14,727 bases of DNA from Clostridia bacterium (GTDB lineage Bacteria; Bacillota_A; Clostridia; Oscillospirales; CAG-272), in assembly GCA_017466455.1 (NCBI GenBank), contig JAFTUD010000004.1, positions 1 through 14,727 on the forward strand, written 5' to 3'. The position numbers were made by a program, and so were the translations under genes. A model generated the notes under the pieces. That model saw only the letters and a program-made list of their open reading frames with translations. It was not told the DNA's origin and ran no database searches. Below, one piece after another: positions 1 through 6,362 of this stretch (the stretch's first letter is position 1; every line of letters begins with the position of its first letter).

Positions 1-41
1 ATAAAGTCCTCGCATCTAAATAAACAAAATCCCCCCCGCTA

Positions 42-70
42 TGCGTGTTATCCTTAATGGAGAACACGCA
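42..70. repeat. Imperfect dyad at the edge of hairpin array 1
   Basis: TGCGTGTT (42-49) pairs perfectly with AACACGCA (63-70). Inside it TCC (51-53) can pair with GGA (59-61) around a TTAAT loop, with one A/G mismatch. It directly abuts the first ATGAATTG word of the array, so it is probably the outer member of that array. No T-tract follows on either strand, so it is not an obvious terminator. A run of seven C (31-37) lies just upstream. Nothing else is recognised in bases 1-41. Confidence 0.55.
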
Positions 71-232
71 ATGAATTGCAACCTTGCGGTTGCATGAATT
101 GAAAGTCGTGCTTTCGTGAATTGCCTACGGCATGAATTGTGCCTTACGGCACATTGGTTGCAATTCAATTCATGGAGCGAAGCGAGAAATCATGGCGGAG
201 CCAATTCATGATGCGTAAGCATCAATTCATTC
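71..232. repeat. Mini-hairpin array 1 (constant word ATGAATTG / CAATTCAT)
   Basis: The word ATGAATTG (71-78, 94-101, 132-139; GTGAATTG at 116-123) alternates with different perfect small dyads. These are GCAACC/GGTTGC (78-93), GAAAG/CTTTC (101-115), TGCC-tac-GGCA (122-132) and GTGCC-ttac-GGCAC (139-152). From about 160 the word appears in the opposite orientation, CAATTCATG (166-174, 202-210) and CAATTCAT (223-230). Here the beads are GCGAAGC (177-183), TGGC-gga-GCCA (193-203) and GATGC-gtaa-GCATC (210-223). The whole block is thus also a loose inverted repeat. Stems differ in sequence but stay self-complementary, and loops are mostly 3-5 nt. No coding frame fits. Function unknown; this is not a CRISPR, because the spacers are palindromic and 7-16 nt long. 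Confidence 0.85.
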
Positions 233-288
233 AAAAAAACGAACAAGAGCAAGAATAGAAGGATTTATTTCCTTTTACTCTTGCTCTT
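233..288 (-). terminator. Rho-independent terminator of the sigma/anti-sigma operon
   Basis: Read on the minus strand, a long stem (288-270 with 263-245) includes a perfect 9-bp base, AAGAGCAAG/CTTGCTCTT. It continues with one mismatch and one G-U pair to a 6-nt loop (264-269). Five bases later a run of seven T follows (minus strand, 239-233). It lies about 70 nt after the stop of the anti-sigma gene. A weaker dyad (ATCGCCC/GGGGTGAT, 332-353) sits between the stop codon and this terminator. Confidence 0.78.
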
Positions 289-359
289 TCTGCTTGCACT
301 TTTGTCAAAGTGTCAATTCTCCGCTAAGGATATCGCCCTATCAACGGGGTGATTTTTCA

Positions 360-1028
360 TTATTCGCATTGAGAAAGTATACTATCAAGCATTTTCACCA
401 TTTCCTCGTGGCTAAATACCGAAGTATCATATCCAAAATGGTAATAGTAGCTCGGAGTTACCCACACAAGGTAGTACATATCATCTCCGTCATCGTGAAT
501 GCGGTAATATTCCTTCCCGTTGATAGCTACCGTTTCAAGATTGTGGTTTGATGTTCCCTTTACAACAGCCGTTCCGCGTATTGTGGATTGACGAAAACTA
601 ACGACAATTCCGCTTTCATCACTCCATTCATAAGATATATGCCTTTTATCATCTGTAACAAATTTTCTTGTCAATTCAAATTTTTTGGGAACAGCTGGTA
701 GGCGCGGATTTTCAACCGTTGCAGGTGCGTTTGGCGCGTAAATCTTAAAGTCCAAGCACTCACCCTCTTCACTAACCTCAACCCTAAAGTCATTTATTGC
801 CACCGCTACAATAGCGCAAGCAATGATAACGGAAATAATTACGATAATCGCCACAGCAAGGCGCAAGGGAAGTCGCTTTGGCTTTTTCTGAATTTCGCAT
901 TCAAATTCCGTGTCAAGTGCTTTTGTTGTGTCTTCGCCCTCATTTTTTAGTAGGGCGATTTCCTTTTCGGCATCGGCGAAAAATGCACTTTTTAATTCTT
1001 TTTTGAATTTTCTATTCATATAAATCAC
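360..1028 (-). CDS. Anti-sigma factor, single-pass membrane protein with DUF4367-like domain
   Basis: The 222-residue protein has a charged cytoplasmic N-terminus (1-52), one membrane helix (about 54-78, LPLRLAVAIIVIISVIIACA) and an extracytoplasmic region. Its last ~100 residues (about 115-219) have the look of the DUF4367 domain: two-stranded segments, then GKEYYRI, YYLVWV and a C-terminal helix HEEMVKMLDSIL. DUF4367 proteins next to ECF sigma genes are generally taken to be anti-sigma factors holding the sigma at the membrane. The gene overlaps the end of the sigma gene, so the two are translationally coupled. Start choice: GTG at 1028 (AAAGG four bases upstream) or ATG at 1019 (GGTGA six bases upstream); the two differ by three residues. 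No classical zinc-binding HxxxCxxC anti-sigma motif is visible. The signal sensed is unknown. Confidence 0.8.
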   Translation of the reverse strand: MIYMNRKFKKELKSAFFADAEKEIALLKNEGEDTTKALDTEFECEIQKKPKRLPLRLAVAIIVIISVIIACAIVAVAINDFRVEVSEEGECLDFKIYAPNAPATVENPRLPAVPKKFELTRKFVTDDKRHISYEWSDESGIVVSFRQSTIRGTAVVKGTSNHNLETVAINGKEYYRIHDDGDDMYYLVWVTPSYYYHFGYDTSVFSHEEMVKMLDSILSQCE

Positions 1029-1536
1029 CGAACCTTTCTTTTATTTTTTTGGCAACAGAGCGAACACGAGAGGAAACTGTTTTTTTGTCAATTTCAAATA
1101 TTTTGGCAACGCTTGATGACTTAATTCCTAAAATCACCCGCATTATGAAAACGCCACCCTCATTCTCAGGCAAGGAGTTTACAAATTTTACTATGTCGTT
1201 GTAGATGATTTTTTTAACAGCTTCATCCTCGGCACTTTTTGAGGCGGGATTGATGGGTCTTGAAAAATAAAATTTATCCAACCCTTGGCGGGTCCTTGCT
1301 ATTTGATGCTTCAAGCAAACAAGAAGATATAGGCGAGCCTCTTCTTCCTTTTTTGGAAAGGCGCTCGAAGAACCGAAAATGCACTTGAATACCTCTTGTA
1401 CAACATCCTCGGCATCACCCTTATATTCTTCAAGGTGCTTTTTTGCATATCCAATCATCCAATTTTTGTTTGACTCATATGCTTTGCCTATGAGTGATGC
1501 TTTTGTATCATCGCTTTCCAAAGTAAAGAATATCAT
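1012..1536 (-). CDS. ECF-type RNA polymerase sigma factor
   Basis: The protein has 174 residues, normal for an ECF sigma. A region-2-like segment spans about 14-85, with the core-binding/-10 recognition stretch DAEDVVQEVFKCIF (41-54). A region-4 segment spans about 111-168, with a helix-turn-helix in GIKSSSVAKIFEIDKKTVSSRVRSVAKKIK. A lysine/proline-rich linker separates them. The ATG at 1536 is preceded by an unusual SD that is a pure run of seven G (minus strand, 1550-1544), seven bases from the ATG. It is the first gene of a two-gene operon with the overlapping anti-sigma gene. Its promoter is sigma-A-like, and no ECF-style AAC -35 box was spotted. Target genes are unknown; the exported-protein genes across the divergent promoter are candidates by position only. 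Confidence 0.88.
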   Translation of the reverse strand: MIFFTLESDDTKASLIGKAYESNKNWMIGYAKKHLEEYKGDAEDVVQEVFKCIFGSSSAFPKKEEEARLYLLVCLKHQIARTRQGLDKFYFSRPINPASKSAEDEAVKKIIYNDIVKFVNSLPENEGGVFIMRVILGIKSSSVAKIFEIDKKTVSSRVRSVAKKIKERFGDLYE

Positions 1537-1565
1537 ACTCGTTCCCCCCCTTGCTGTCGTTATTA

Positions 1566-1594
1566 ATTATAATTTTAACATTATTTTTTGTAAA
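1566..1594 (-). promoter_or_regulatory. Sigma-A-like promoter of the sigma/anti-sigma operon
   Basis: On the minus strand TTTACA (1594-1589) and a perfect TATAAT (1571-1566) are separated by exactly 17 nt. The start site would fall near 1558, giving a leader of about 20 nt before the ATG at 1536. It lies back to back with the plus-strand promoter at 1609-1638: the two -35 boxes are only 14 nt apart, so the promoters may interfere or share a regulator. Confidence 0.7.
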
Positions 1595-1608
1595 AGGCAA
1601 GACTTTTG

Positions 1609-1638
1609 TTGACAAAGTAGATTTTTTTGTGATATACT
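1609..1638 (+). promoter_or_regulatory. Strong extended -10 promoter for the small secreted protein
   Basis: TTGACA (1609-1614, perfect consensus) and TATACT (1633-1638) are 18 nt apart, with a TGA directly before the -10 box (extended -10). The predicted start near 1645 leaves about 40 nt of leader before the ATG at 1687. By sequence this is among the strongest promoters in the window. Confidence 0.8.
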
Positions 1639-1686
1639 TTACTTAGCTATCGAGCAAAAAAATAGAATCTTAAAGGAAAATAAAAA

Positions 1687-2112
1687 ATGAAAACTCTAAA
1701 AAAATCACTAACAATCATTCTCGCATTAATTATGCTGTGTGGCACTTGCTTTGCAATAGAAAACCCCGTTAGTCCGTGTATTTCGCCAAATATAAGCTAT
1801 GATGCGACATTTTCCATCGACTCAAACGGACTTGCAAGCACCTTCTTTTATTATGAATGTCCCGTGGGCACAATCACACAGGGCGATGTCAGAATAAGAC
1901 TTGAAAAAAAGACGCTTTGGTGGTGGAACACAGTTGACACCTCGTGGCAGGATGATACATATTATCAATATTCACTTGGAAACACCTTCACTCGCACATA
2001 TCAGGAGCAACTTGACTCCCGCGGAACATATCGTGCAATAGTTGAATTTACATTTCATTACCCCGATGGAACAAGCGAAACTGTGACAAGGACCCTTGAG
2101 GCAAAATACTGA
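1687..2112 (+). CDS. Small secreted protein, unrecognised family
   Basis: The protein has 141 residues. A typical signal peptide (KK at 5-6, hydrophobic core SLTIILALIMLCGT, probable cleavage after CFA at residue 23) leaves about 118 residues. The mature part is rich in aromatic and beta-forming residues, with alternating patterns (KKTLWWWNTVDTSW, GTYRAIVEFTFHYPDG) that suggest a small beta-sandwich. Two cysteines (31 and 49) could form a disulfide. There is no catalytic motif and I do not recognise a named family; it resembles the many short secreted proteins of Clostridia in style only. AAAGGA lies nine bases before the ATG. It has its own strong promoter and a strong terminator, so it is monocistronic and probably highly expressed. 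Confidence 0.75.
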   Translation: MKTLKKSLTIILALIMLCGTCFAIENPVSPCISPNISYDATFSIDSNGLASTFFYYECPVGTITQGDVRIRLEKKTLWWWNTVDTSWQDDTYYQYSLGNTFTRTYQEQLDSRGTYRAIVEFTFHYPDGTSETVTRTLEAKY

Positions 2113-2132
2113 TAAATTCTAAAAAACAAAAA

Positions 2133-2179
2133 AGCGCCAAATTTTGCATGTGAAAATGCACAAATTTGGCGCTTTTTTC
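2133..2179 (+). terminator. Strong rho-independent terminator after the small secreted protein gene
   Basis: AGCGCCAAATTT (2133-2144) pairs with AAATTTGGCGCT (2162-2173). After a bulged C (2161), TGCAT (2145-2149) pairs with ATGCA (2156-2160) around a six-base loop. A T-run follows (2173-2178). An A-rich run precedes the stem, so it could also work on the minus strand. It starts about 20 nt after the stop codon of the 1687-2112 gene. Confidence 0.9.
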
Positions 2180-2367
2180 TTTGCGAAATATCCTCGTTTT
2201 TTGTGCAAAATGTAGAAATTTAGATTTTTTAGAAAAAAATTCAAAAAATGCTCCCCTTTTTTGAAAAAATTTACTTCTTATATAGTAGAGAGTAAAAATA
2301 AAAATCGCATAAGAACGCAAACACAAACACTCGTAAAAAGTCAAATTAAAATGGGGAAACTATGCCC

Positions 2368-2386
2368 GCGACCGTAGGGAGTCGCA
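2368..2386. repeat. 19-nt dyad element, copy 1 (gcgaccgtagggagtcgca)
   Basis: GCGAC (2368-2372) and GTCGC (2381-2385) form a stem around an 8-nt loop. An identical 19-mer occurs at 12493-12511 and a one-base variant at 12632-12650. This copy stands alone, outside the 138-bp tandem units that carry the other two, so it looks like an independently dispersed repeat. Confidence 0.8.
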
Positions 2387-2587
2387 AATAAGAAGGGAGA
2401 TGATACCAATGGGTTATGTGAAATGAATAAAACTGCTTCGTAGCGTTTGGAACAACCAAACTAAACGAAAACGGAGCTCGCCCACCGAGGCTCTCGGCAG
2501 TTTGCACAAAAACAAGTATTCTATGAATTGCAAAACCCCAAAACTTTTGTGCAAAACATAGAAAACCTTTTTCGCAATGTGAAGGTT

Positions 2588-2616
2588 TTGTGAAAATCAA
2601 TAACTTAGGCTCAAAT
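2588..2616 (+). promoter_or_regulatory. Candidate promoter for the protease-lipoprotein operon (weak)
   Basis: TTGTGA (2588-2593) and TCAAAT (2611-2616) are 17 nt apart; each matches consensus at four of six bases. A start near 2623 would leave about 22 nt to the ATG. An alternative TGC-TAAAAT (2620-2628) would put the start inside the Shine-Dalgarno sequence, so it is less likely. Transcription could also begin further upstream in the repeat-rich leader. Confidence 0.3.
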
Positions 2617-2644
2617 TTATGCTAAAATTAAAAAGGAGAAGAAA

Positions 2645-5230
2645 ATGAAAAGGATATTTTCAATATTACTCGTAGCAATAATGCTATTTTCCACGCTTGC
2701 AATAGGAACGCAGGCGCAAACAATAACAACCGAAAGCTCACAAAATAAGCTCACCGATGGGCTTAAATCATATCTTGAAACAGTAGAAAATGATGAATAT
2801 GTCCCTATCTACATATGGCTAAATGAACAAGATGAGGAAATGGTATATGCAGTTCTTTCCAAGACTCTTGGTATGACCGTTACAAAAAATAGCGAGGAAG
2901 CATATATAGAAAGAAAAACTTCCGCTAAAGCGGAGCTTCTCTCCAAAGGACTTGAAAACCTTGCAAAAACCCCCGAATATTCCTTGCAAGCAAGGGCAAC
3001 AGGAACTATTGATATAGTAAACCTCACCCCCGATGTTTTCAGAGCCCAAGCAAACATTCCCGAGATAATGACAAATGATGAAATTAAAAATTGCATTGAA
3101 AGCGGAATGACCTCTGATGAAATAATCAACCTAAGCGAGAGGACACAATTCCTGTCCGACTTTAGAATGGCTCGTAAAAGCCTAAATAACGCAACAAATG
3201 AGCAATTCTATAAGCTCCTTGACCTTGATAAATGCAAAAATGTTTATCTTGACTCACTCCTTGCGTATGTCAGAATGGATTGTAAGAAATCATATGTTGA
3301 CAATCTTGAAAATATCTCTACCGTAAAAGAACTTGGATTGATTCAAGAAACAACAGTTGAACAAATTGAAACAAGCGATACAACTCGTGCAGACTCTACT
3401 CCTGCCAACATAACAACAGGATATGATATGTTCCCTCAAAACACAGTAGACGGCGTAACATACACCGGTGCAGGAATTAAGGTTGGAGTAATAGACCCCG
3501 CTTATTATGACCCTAATGCTTATCATTTAGCGGGCAAAACGATAACGAATAAATCAAACATTCCGGAAAATGCAAATACCTCTCATGGAACGGCGGTTAT
3601 GAGCATTTTGGCGGGTAATCCTAAAGCATATAACGACGGAACAAGCACCAAGATATATCAAGGAATTGCACCATCGGCTTCGTTGTATTTTGCTGGTGGA
3701 ATGATAGGTTCGACCGAAGATGAACTTCGCATATGTGTATTGACTTTTTTAGCCTGGGTTATTCAGAGTAATTGCCATGTTGTCAATATGAGTTTGGGAC
3801 TGAGTACAAATGGAAATTATCTCGATGATTATGATCAATTTGTTGATAGTTGGGTGTCAAATTATAGGATAGTAGTGATTATATCTTCTGGAAACACGAG
3901 ATACAGCAAAACTGGCAATGTTGAAAGTGATTATGTTGCAAACCCTGCCATGTCATACAATTCTATAGCAGTTGGAAATGTTGATAGTTCAACCTTGATA
4001 AACGGAAAATATTCAATGCAAAGCGATAGCCTATATAAAGAAGGATCAACGGCACTTACAAATAAACCTGATATATCAGCATTTGGAACGCAAATGAGGA
4101 TGTTAAACGATGCCGGCGTTCCAAGTAATTGTTTTCCAATAGTGACCGATCCCAAAACAACCGATTATGTTACAGGCACAAGTTTTTCGGCACCTATGGT
4201 AGCAGGAACAGTAGCACTTATGATGCAGGCTCGCCCTGAGTTGATAGGAAATCCAACATCTGTAAAAGCAATTCTTATGGGAAGTGCCAATGAGAACGCC
4301 ATATCATTTAATTCAAACGAAATAGCGGAAGATTCTATCGCAATTTTTGATAGCAGTAAAATTCATTATGGAATTAACGATGGCTCGTCTTGGAGATCCG
4401 CAGTGTTAAGAGAAAAAAGCGGAGCAGGACTATTGAATATTTCGGGTGCAATACGAATGGCTCTCGGAAATACCTTCTATACTACAAGATTTAATTCGAA
4501 TCAAAACACTATCCAAGATAGTTTTGTAAGCGAAGAGTATTATTTTCAATCAGGGAAAACAATAAAGGCGGGGCTTGTCTATGAAAAATTTGATAATGAT
4601 GAGGTTGGAGAAACGCCTTATGTTCATTATCTTGATTTTGAAATTGTTGACGCTAACGGAGCTATGGTGGCAAGAACGGGCTTTTCACCTAACAACGCAA
4701 AAATGCTGGTGTTTATAATAACACAGTCCGGAAATTATAGATTTAGAATTAGACCGCACATAGGTAATTCAACATCAGCGTATTCGATGGAAGCGACAAT
4801 GTTTTTCACTTGTGGAGAATGCACAGGTAGAAATTTGATTTATGACAATTATGGTCCAAGTCAACATCTTATATTGTGTCAACAATGCGGTTTTGTTTGT
4901 TGGGAAAATCACACAAGTTTTGATGCGAAAACAATAACTTTGTCAAATGGAATAAGTTTGAATTTTAATGCGACATTTGTGGCTAAAAAAATACATTATA
5001 ATAGAGAGGCTGAATATTTTAATGTTTTTGTGTACAGTTATCCAACAAGTGGAATAACTGTCAACGAGGTTAATACATACATGATTTCTTCTACAATTAC
5101 AGCAACGGGAGAGATTATGACATTTTATTGTGACATTATTTATACAAAGAATGGGGTTAGGTCAATAATTTCAACTCCAACAATAACAGTAACCATTGAT
5201 TATTATAGTAAAACGATAGATGTATCATAG
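2645..5230 (+). CDS. Secreted subtilisin-like serine protease (peptidase family S8)
   Basis: The protein has 861 residues. A signal peptide (1-24, ending near GTQAQ) is followed by a ~245-residue region that may act as propeptide. The S8 domain (about 275-610) keeps all key residues: Asp284 (KVGVIDPAYYD), His314 (SHGTAVMSILAG), oxyanion Asn417 (IISSGNT) and Ser513 (GTSFSAPMVAGTVAL). VVNMSLG (379-385) is the usual substrate-binding strand. The first motif is odd: Asp is followed by PAYY rather than the usual TG. The C-terminal ~250 residues include a Cys/His cluster (C723, C726, H741, C745, C748, H756; HLILCQQCG core), a likely small metal-binding fold, then a beta-rich end. AAAAGGAG lies close before the ATG. 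The lipoprotein gene follows after 8 nt. Role: probably extracellular or surface proteolysis; substrate unknown. Confidence 0.92.
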   Translation: MKRIFSILLVAIMLFSTLAIGTQAQTITTESSQNKLTDGLKSYLETVENDEYVPIYIWLNEQDEEMVYAVLSKTLGMTVTKNSEEAYIERKTSAKAELLSKGLENLAKTPEYSLQARATGTIDIVNLTPDVFRAQANIPEIMTNDEIKNCIESGMTSDEIINLSERTQFLSDFRMARKSLNNATNEQFYKLLDLDKCKNVYLDSLLAYVRMDCKKSYVDNLENISTVKELGLIQETTVEQIETSDTTRADSTPANITTGYDMFPQNTVDGVTYTGAGIKVGVIDPAYYDPNAYHLAGKTITNKSNIPENANTSHGTAVMSILAGNPKAYNDGTSTKIYQGIAPSASLYFAGGMIGSTEDELRICVLTFLAWVIQSNCHVVNMSLGLSTNGNYLDDYDQFVDSWVSNYRIVVIISSGNTRYSKTGNVESDYVANPAMSYNSIAVGNVDSSTLINGKYSMQSDSLYKEGSTALTNKPDISAFGTQMRMLNDAGVPSNCFPIVTDPKTTDYVTGTSFSAPMVAGTVALMMQARPELIGNPTSVKAILMGSANENAISFNSNEIAEDSIAIFDSSKIHYGINDGSSWRSAVLREKSGAGLLNISGAIRMALGNTFYTTRFNSNQNTIQDSFVSEEYYFQSGKTIKAGLVYEKFDNDEVGETPYVHYLDFEIVDANGAMVARTGFSPNNAKMLVFIITQSGNYRFRIRPHIGNSTSAYSMEATMFFTCGECTGRNLIYDNYGPSQHLILCQQCGFVCWENHTSFDAKTITLSNGISLNFNATFVAKKIHYNREAEYFNVFVYSYPTSGITVNEVNTYMISSTITATGEIMTFYCDIIYTKNGVRSIISTPTITVTIDYYSKTIDVS

Positions 5231-5238
5231 GAGGTATT

Positions 5239-6318
5239 ATGAAAAAGATTTTATCAATGCTTTTGACTCTTATAATGTTTCTCGGTTTGTTCGTTTCGTG
5301 CGAAAATGAAGAAATTTCATCATCACAAAGTGAAACAAAGAGTGAAACTTCAAGCGAGAGCGAAAGTCCTTCATTCATCTATGATGAGGAGAAAAACGAC
5401 TCGGAGGCGGAAAAACAAGATATTTATTATGAGGAGCTTTCGGAGCTTGGGGTTTGTAAAAGCATTTTAGATCTTTCGACTGAGGATTTTTTAGTTCCCA
5501 ATGAGTGGGTTCCACTTTTGTCCCCAGGATGGAAATATGTGATTTTTACAAATTATGATGAGTTTGTGCAGATATTGTATCCGAATCAAAGAAATTGTGT
5601 TGATGCAACAATATTTGAGGATAATGTTGTTTTTGCTACACTTCATTATTCTGATGAATCACTTCCGTTTGAATGTGTAGGATATAGAGACCTTGTTATA
5701 GAAGGAACAACGCTCATGCTGGAGCGTGATTGTGTACCGAGAGAGGAAAGCTCTAAGGATCTTATTTGCAAAAATTTTTATATAATTCCGAAAAGCGAAT
5801 TTGGTGAAACATCTCCCAAAGATATAGCCAAAATCAAGGTGAACGATGACACCTTTCCTTCAAACGAGGAGAACGACTCGGACTTAGAAAATCAAGACAT
5901 TTACTATGAGGAACTTTCGGAGCTTGAATTTGATTTGTTTTCGTATCCAGATGAATTAAATCCGTTCCCGCCCGCTAATTGGAAATATGCGATTTTTACA
6001 AATTATGATGAACTTGCCCAAGAGCTGTCCGCAGACCAAAACGATAATTTTGATGCAACGATATTTGAGAACAATGTTGTTCTTGCTACGACATACACTT
6101 CCGGCGGAACGATATTTTTTGGTTATACAGGATATAGAGATCTTGTTATAGAAGGAACAACGCTCATGTTGGAGTGCGATTGTCTGCTGACTGAAGAGGC
6201 TTACGGACATTTTATGTCAAAAAACTATTACTTAATTCCAAGAAGCGAATTTGGCAATATTTCTCTTGAAAGTATAACCGAAATTAAGGTAAACATCAAT
6301 ACGATTCCAAAGGATTAA
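5239..6318 (+). CDS. Lipoprotein with two tandem duplicated domains
   Basis: The protein has 359 residues. A lipobox LFVSC puts the lipidated cysteine at position 21, followed by a Ser/Glu/Lys-rich linker (22-60). Two homologous halves follow, about 50-209 and 210-359. They share DIYYEELSEL, WKY.IFTNYDE, DATIFE.NVV.AT, an identical GYRDLVIEGTTLMLE (148-162 and 298-312, exactly 150 residues apart) and a final IP.SEFG. The DNA of the shared core is also nearly identical, so the duplication is recent or kept homogeneous. I do not recognise the family. The beta-rich pattern ending in an x-I-P-x strand faintly recalls protease-associated PrcB-like domains; this is a guess. GGAGG lies four bases before the ATG, only 8 nt after the protease stop, which implies coupled expression and suggests a partner, anchor or inhibitor of the protease. 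Confidence 0.85.
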   Translation: MKKILSMLLTLIMFLGLFVSCENEEISSSQSETKSETSSESESPSFIYDEEKNDSEAEKQDIYYEELSELGVCKSILDLSTEDFLVPNEWVPLLSPGWKYVIFTNYDEFVQILYPNQRNCVDATIFEDNVVFATLHYSDESLPFECVGYRDLVIEGTTLMLERDCVPREESSKDLICKNFYIIPKSEFGETSPKDIAKIKVNDDTFPSNEENDSDLENQDIYYEELSELEFDLFSYPDELNPFPPANWKYAIFTNYDELAQELSADQNDNFDATIFENNVVLATTYTSGGTIFFGYTGYRDLVIEGTTLMLECDCLLTEEAYGHFMSKNYYLIPRSEFGNISLESITEIKVNINTIPKD

Positions 6319-6322
6319 AACG

Positions 6323-6336
6323 GGGCGGGCTCGCCC
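6323..6336. repeat. GC-rich mini-hairpin between the lipoprotein and LRR genes
   Basis: GGGCG (6323-6327) pairs with CGCCC (6332-6336) around GGCT. Its right part, GCTCGCCCACC (6329-6339), is an exact 11-nt copy of 2476-2486 in the protease leader, so it belongs to the short GC-rich repeats scattered in this AT-rich half. It is not followed by a T-run, so it is not a clear terminator. It could fine-tune read-through or mRNA stability. Confidence 0.5.
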
Positions 6337-6362
6337 ACCCTTAAATAAAAAGAGTTGATTCT

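Larger units (their letters stand above)
2180..2644 (+). other. Hairpin- and repeat-rich leader region upstream of the protease gene
   Basis: No convincing gene lies here. The region holds a dyad element gcgaccgtagggagtcgca (2368-2386) that recurs at two far-off sites in the window. Short perfect hairpins are GTTTGG/CCAAAC (2444-2460), CCGAG/CTCGG (2485-2497) and AAAACCTT/AAGGTTTT (2562-2589). There are three copies of a TTTGnnCAAA-type dyad (2199-2210, 2501-2511, 2545-2556). The word ATGAATTG of hairpin array 1 also occurs once (2523-2530). The first 180 bases are extremely A/T-rich. The density of dyads suggests either a structured mRNA leader or a pile-up of repeat elements; the sequence alone does not decide. 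Confidence 0.6.

Noticed and set aside
1..41. Possible gene end or start at the left edge with a G7 SD on the minus strand (31-37)
   Set aside because: The nearest minus-strand ATG is about 15 nt away and the nearer TTG runs into a stop codon; nothing codable can be supported.
71..232. Possible CRISPR array (regular 8-nt word with spacers)
   Set aside because: Words are too short, change orientation midway, and the spacers are 7-16 nt self-complementary sequences, with no cas gene in the window.
2391..2429. Possible leader peptide (SD-like GAAGGGAG, then ATG GGT TAT GTG AAA TGA at about 2409)
   Set aside because: Only five codons, with no regulatory codon pattern and no mapped transcript; insufficient evidence.
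2048..2600. Two minus-strand open frames (2048-2344, 2346-2600)
   Set aside because: They run through the terminator, the A/T-rich stretch and the dyad elements; the predicted peptides are Phe/Lys-rich with no family match.
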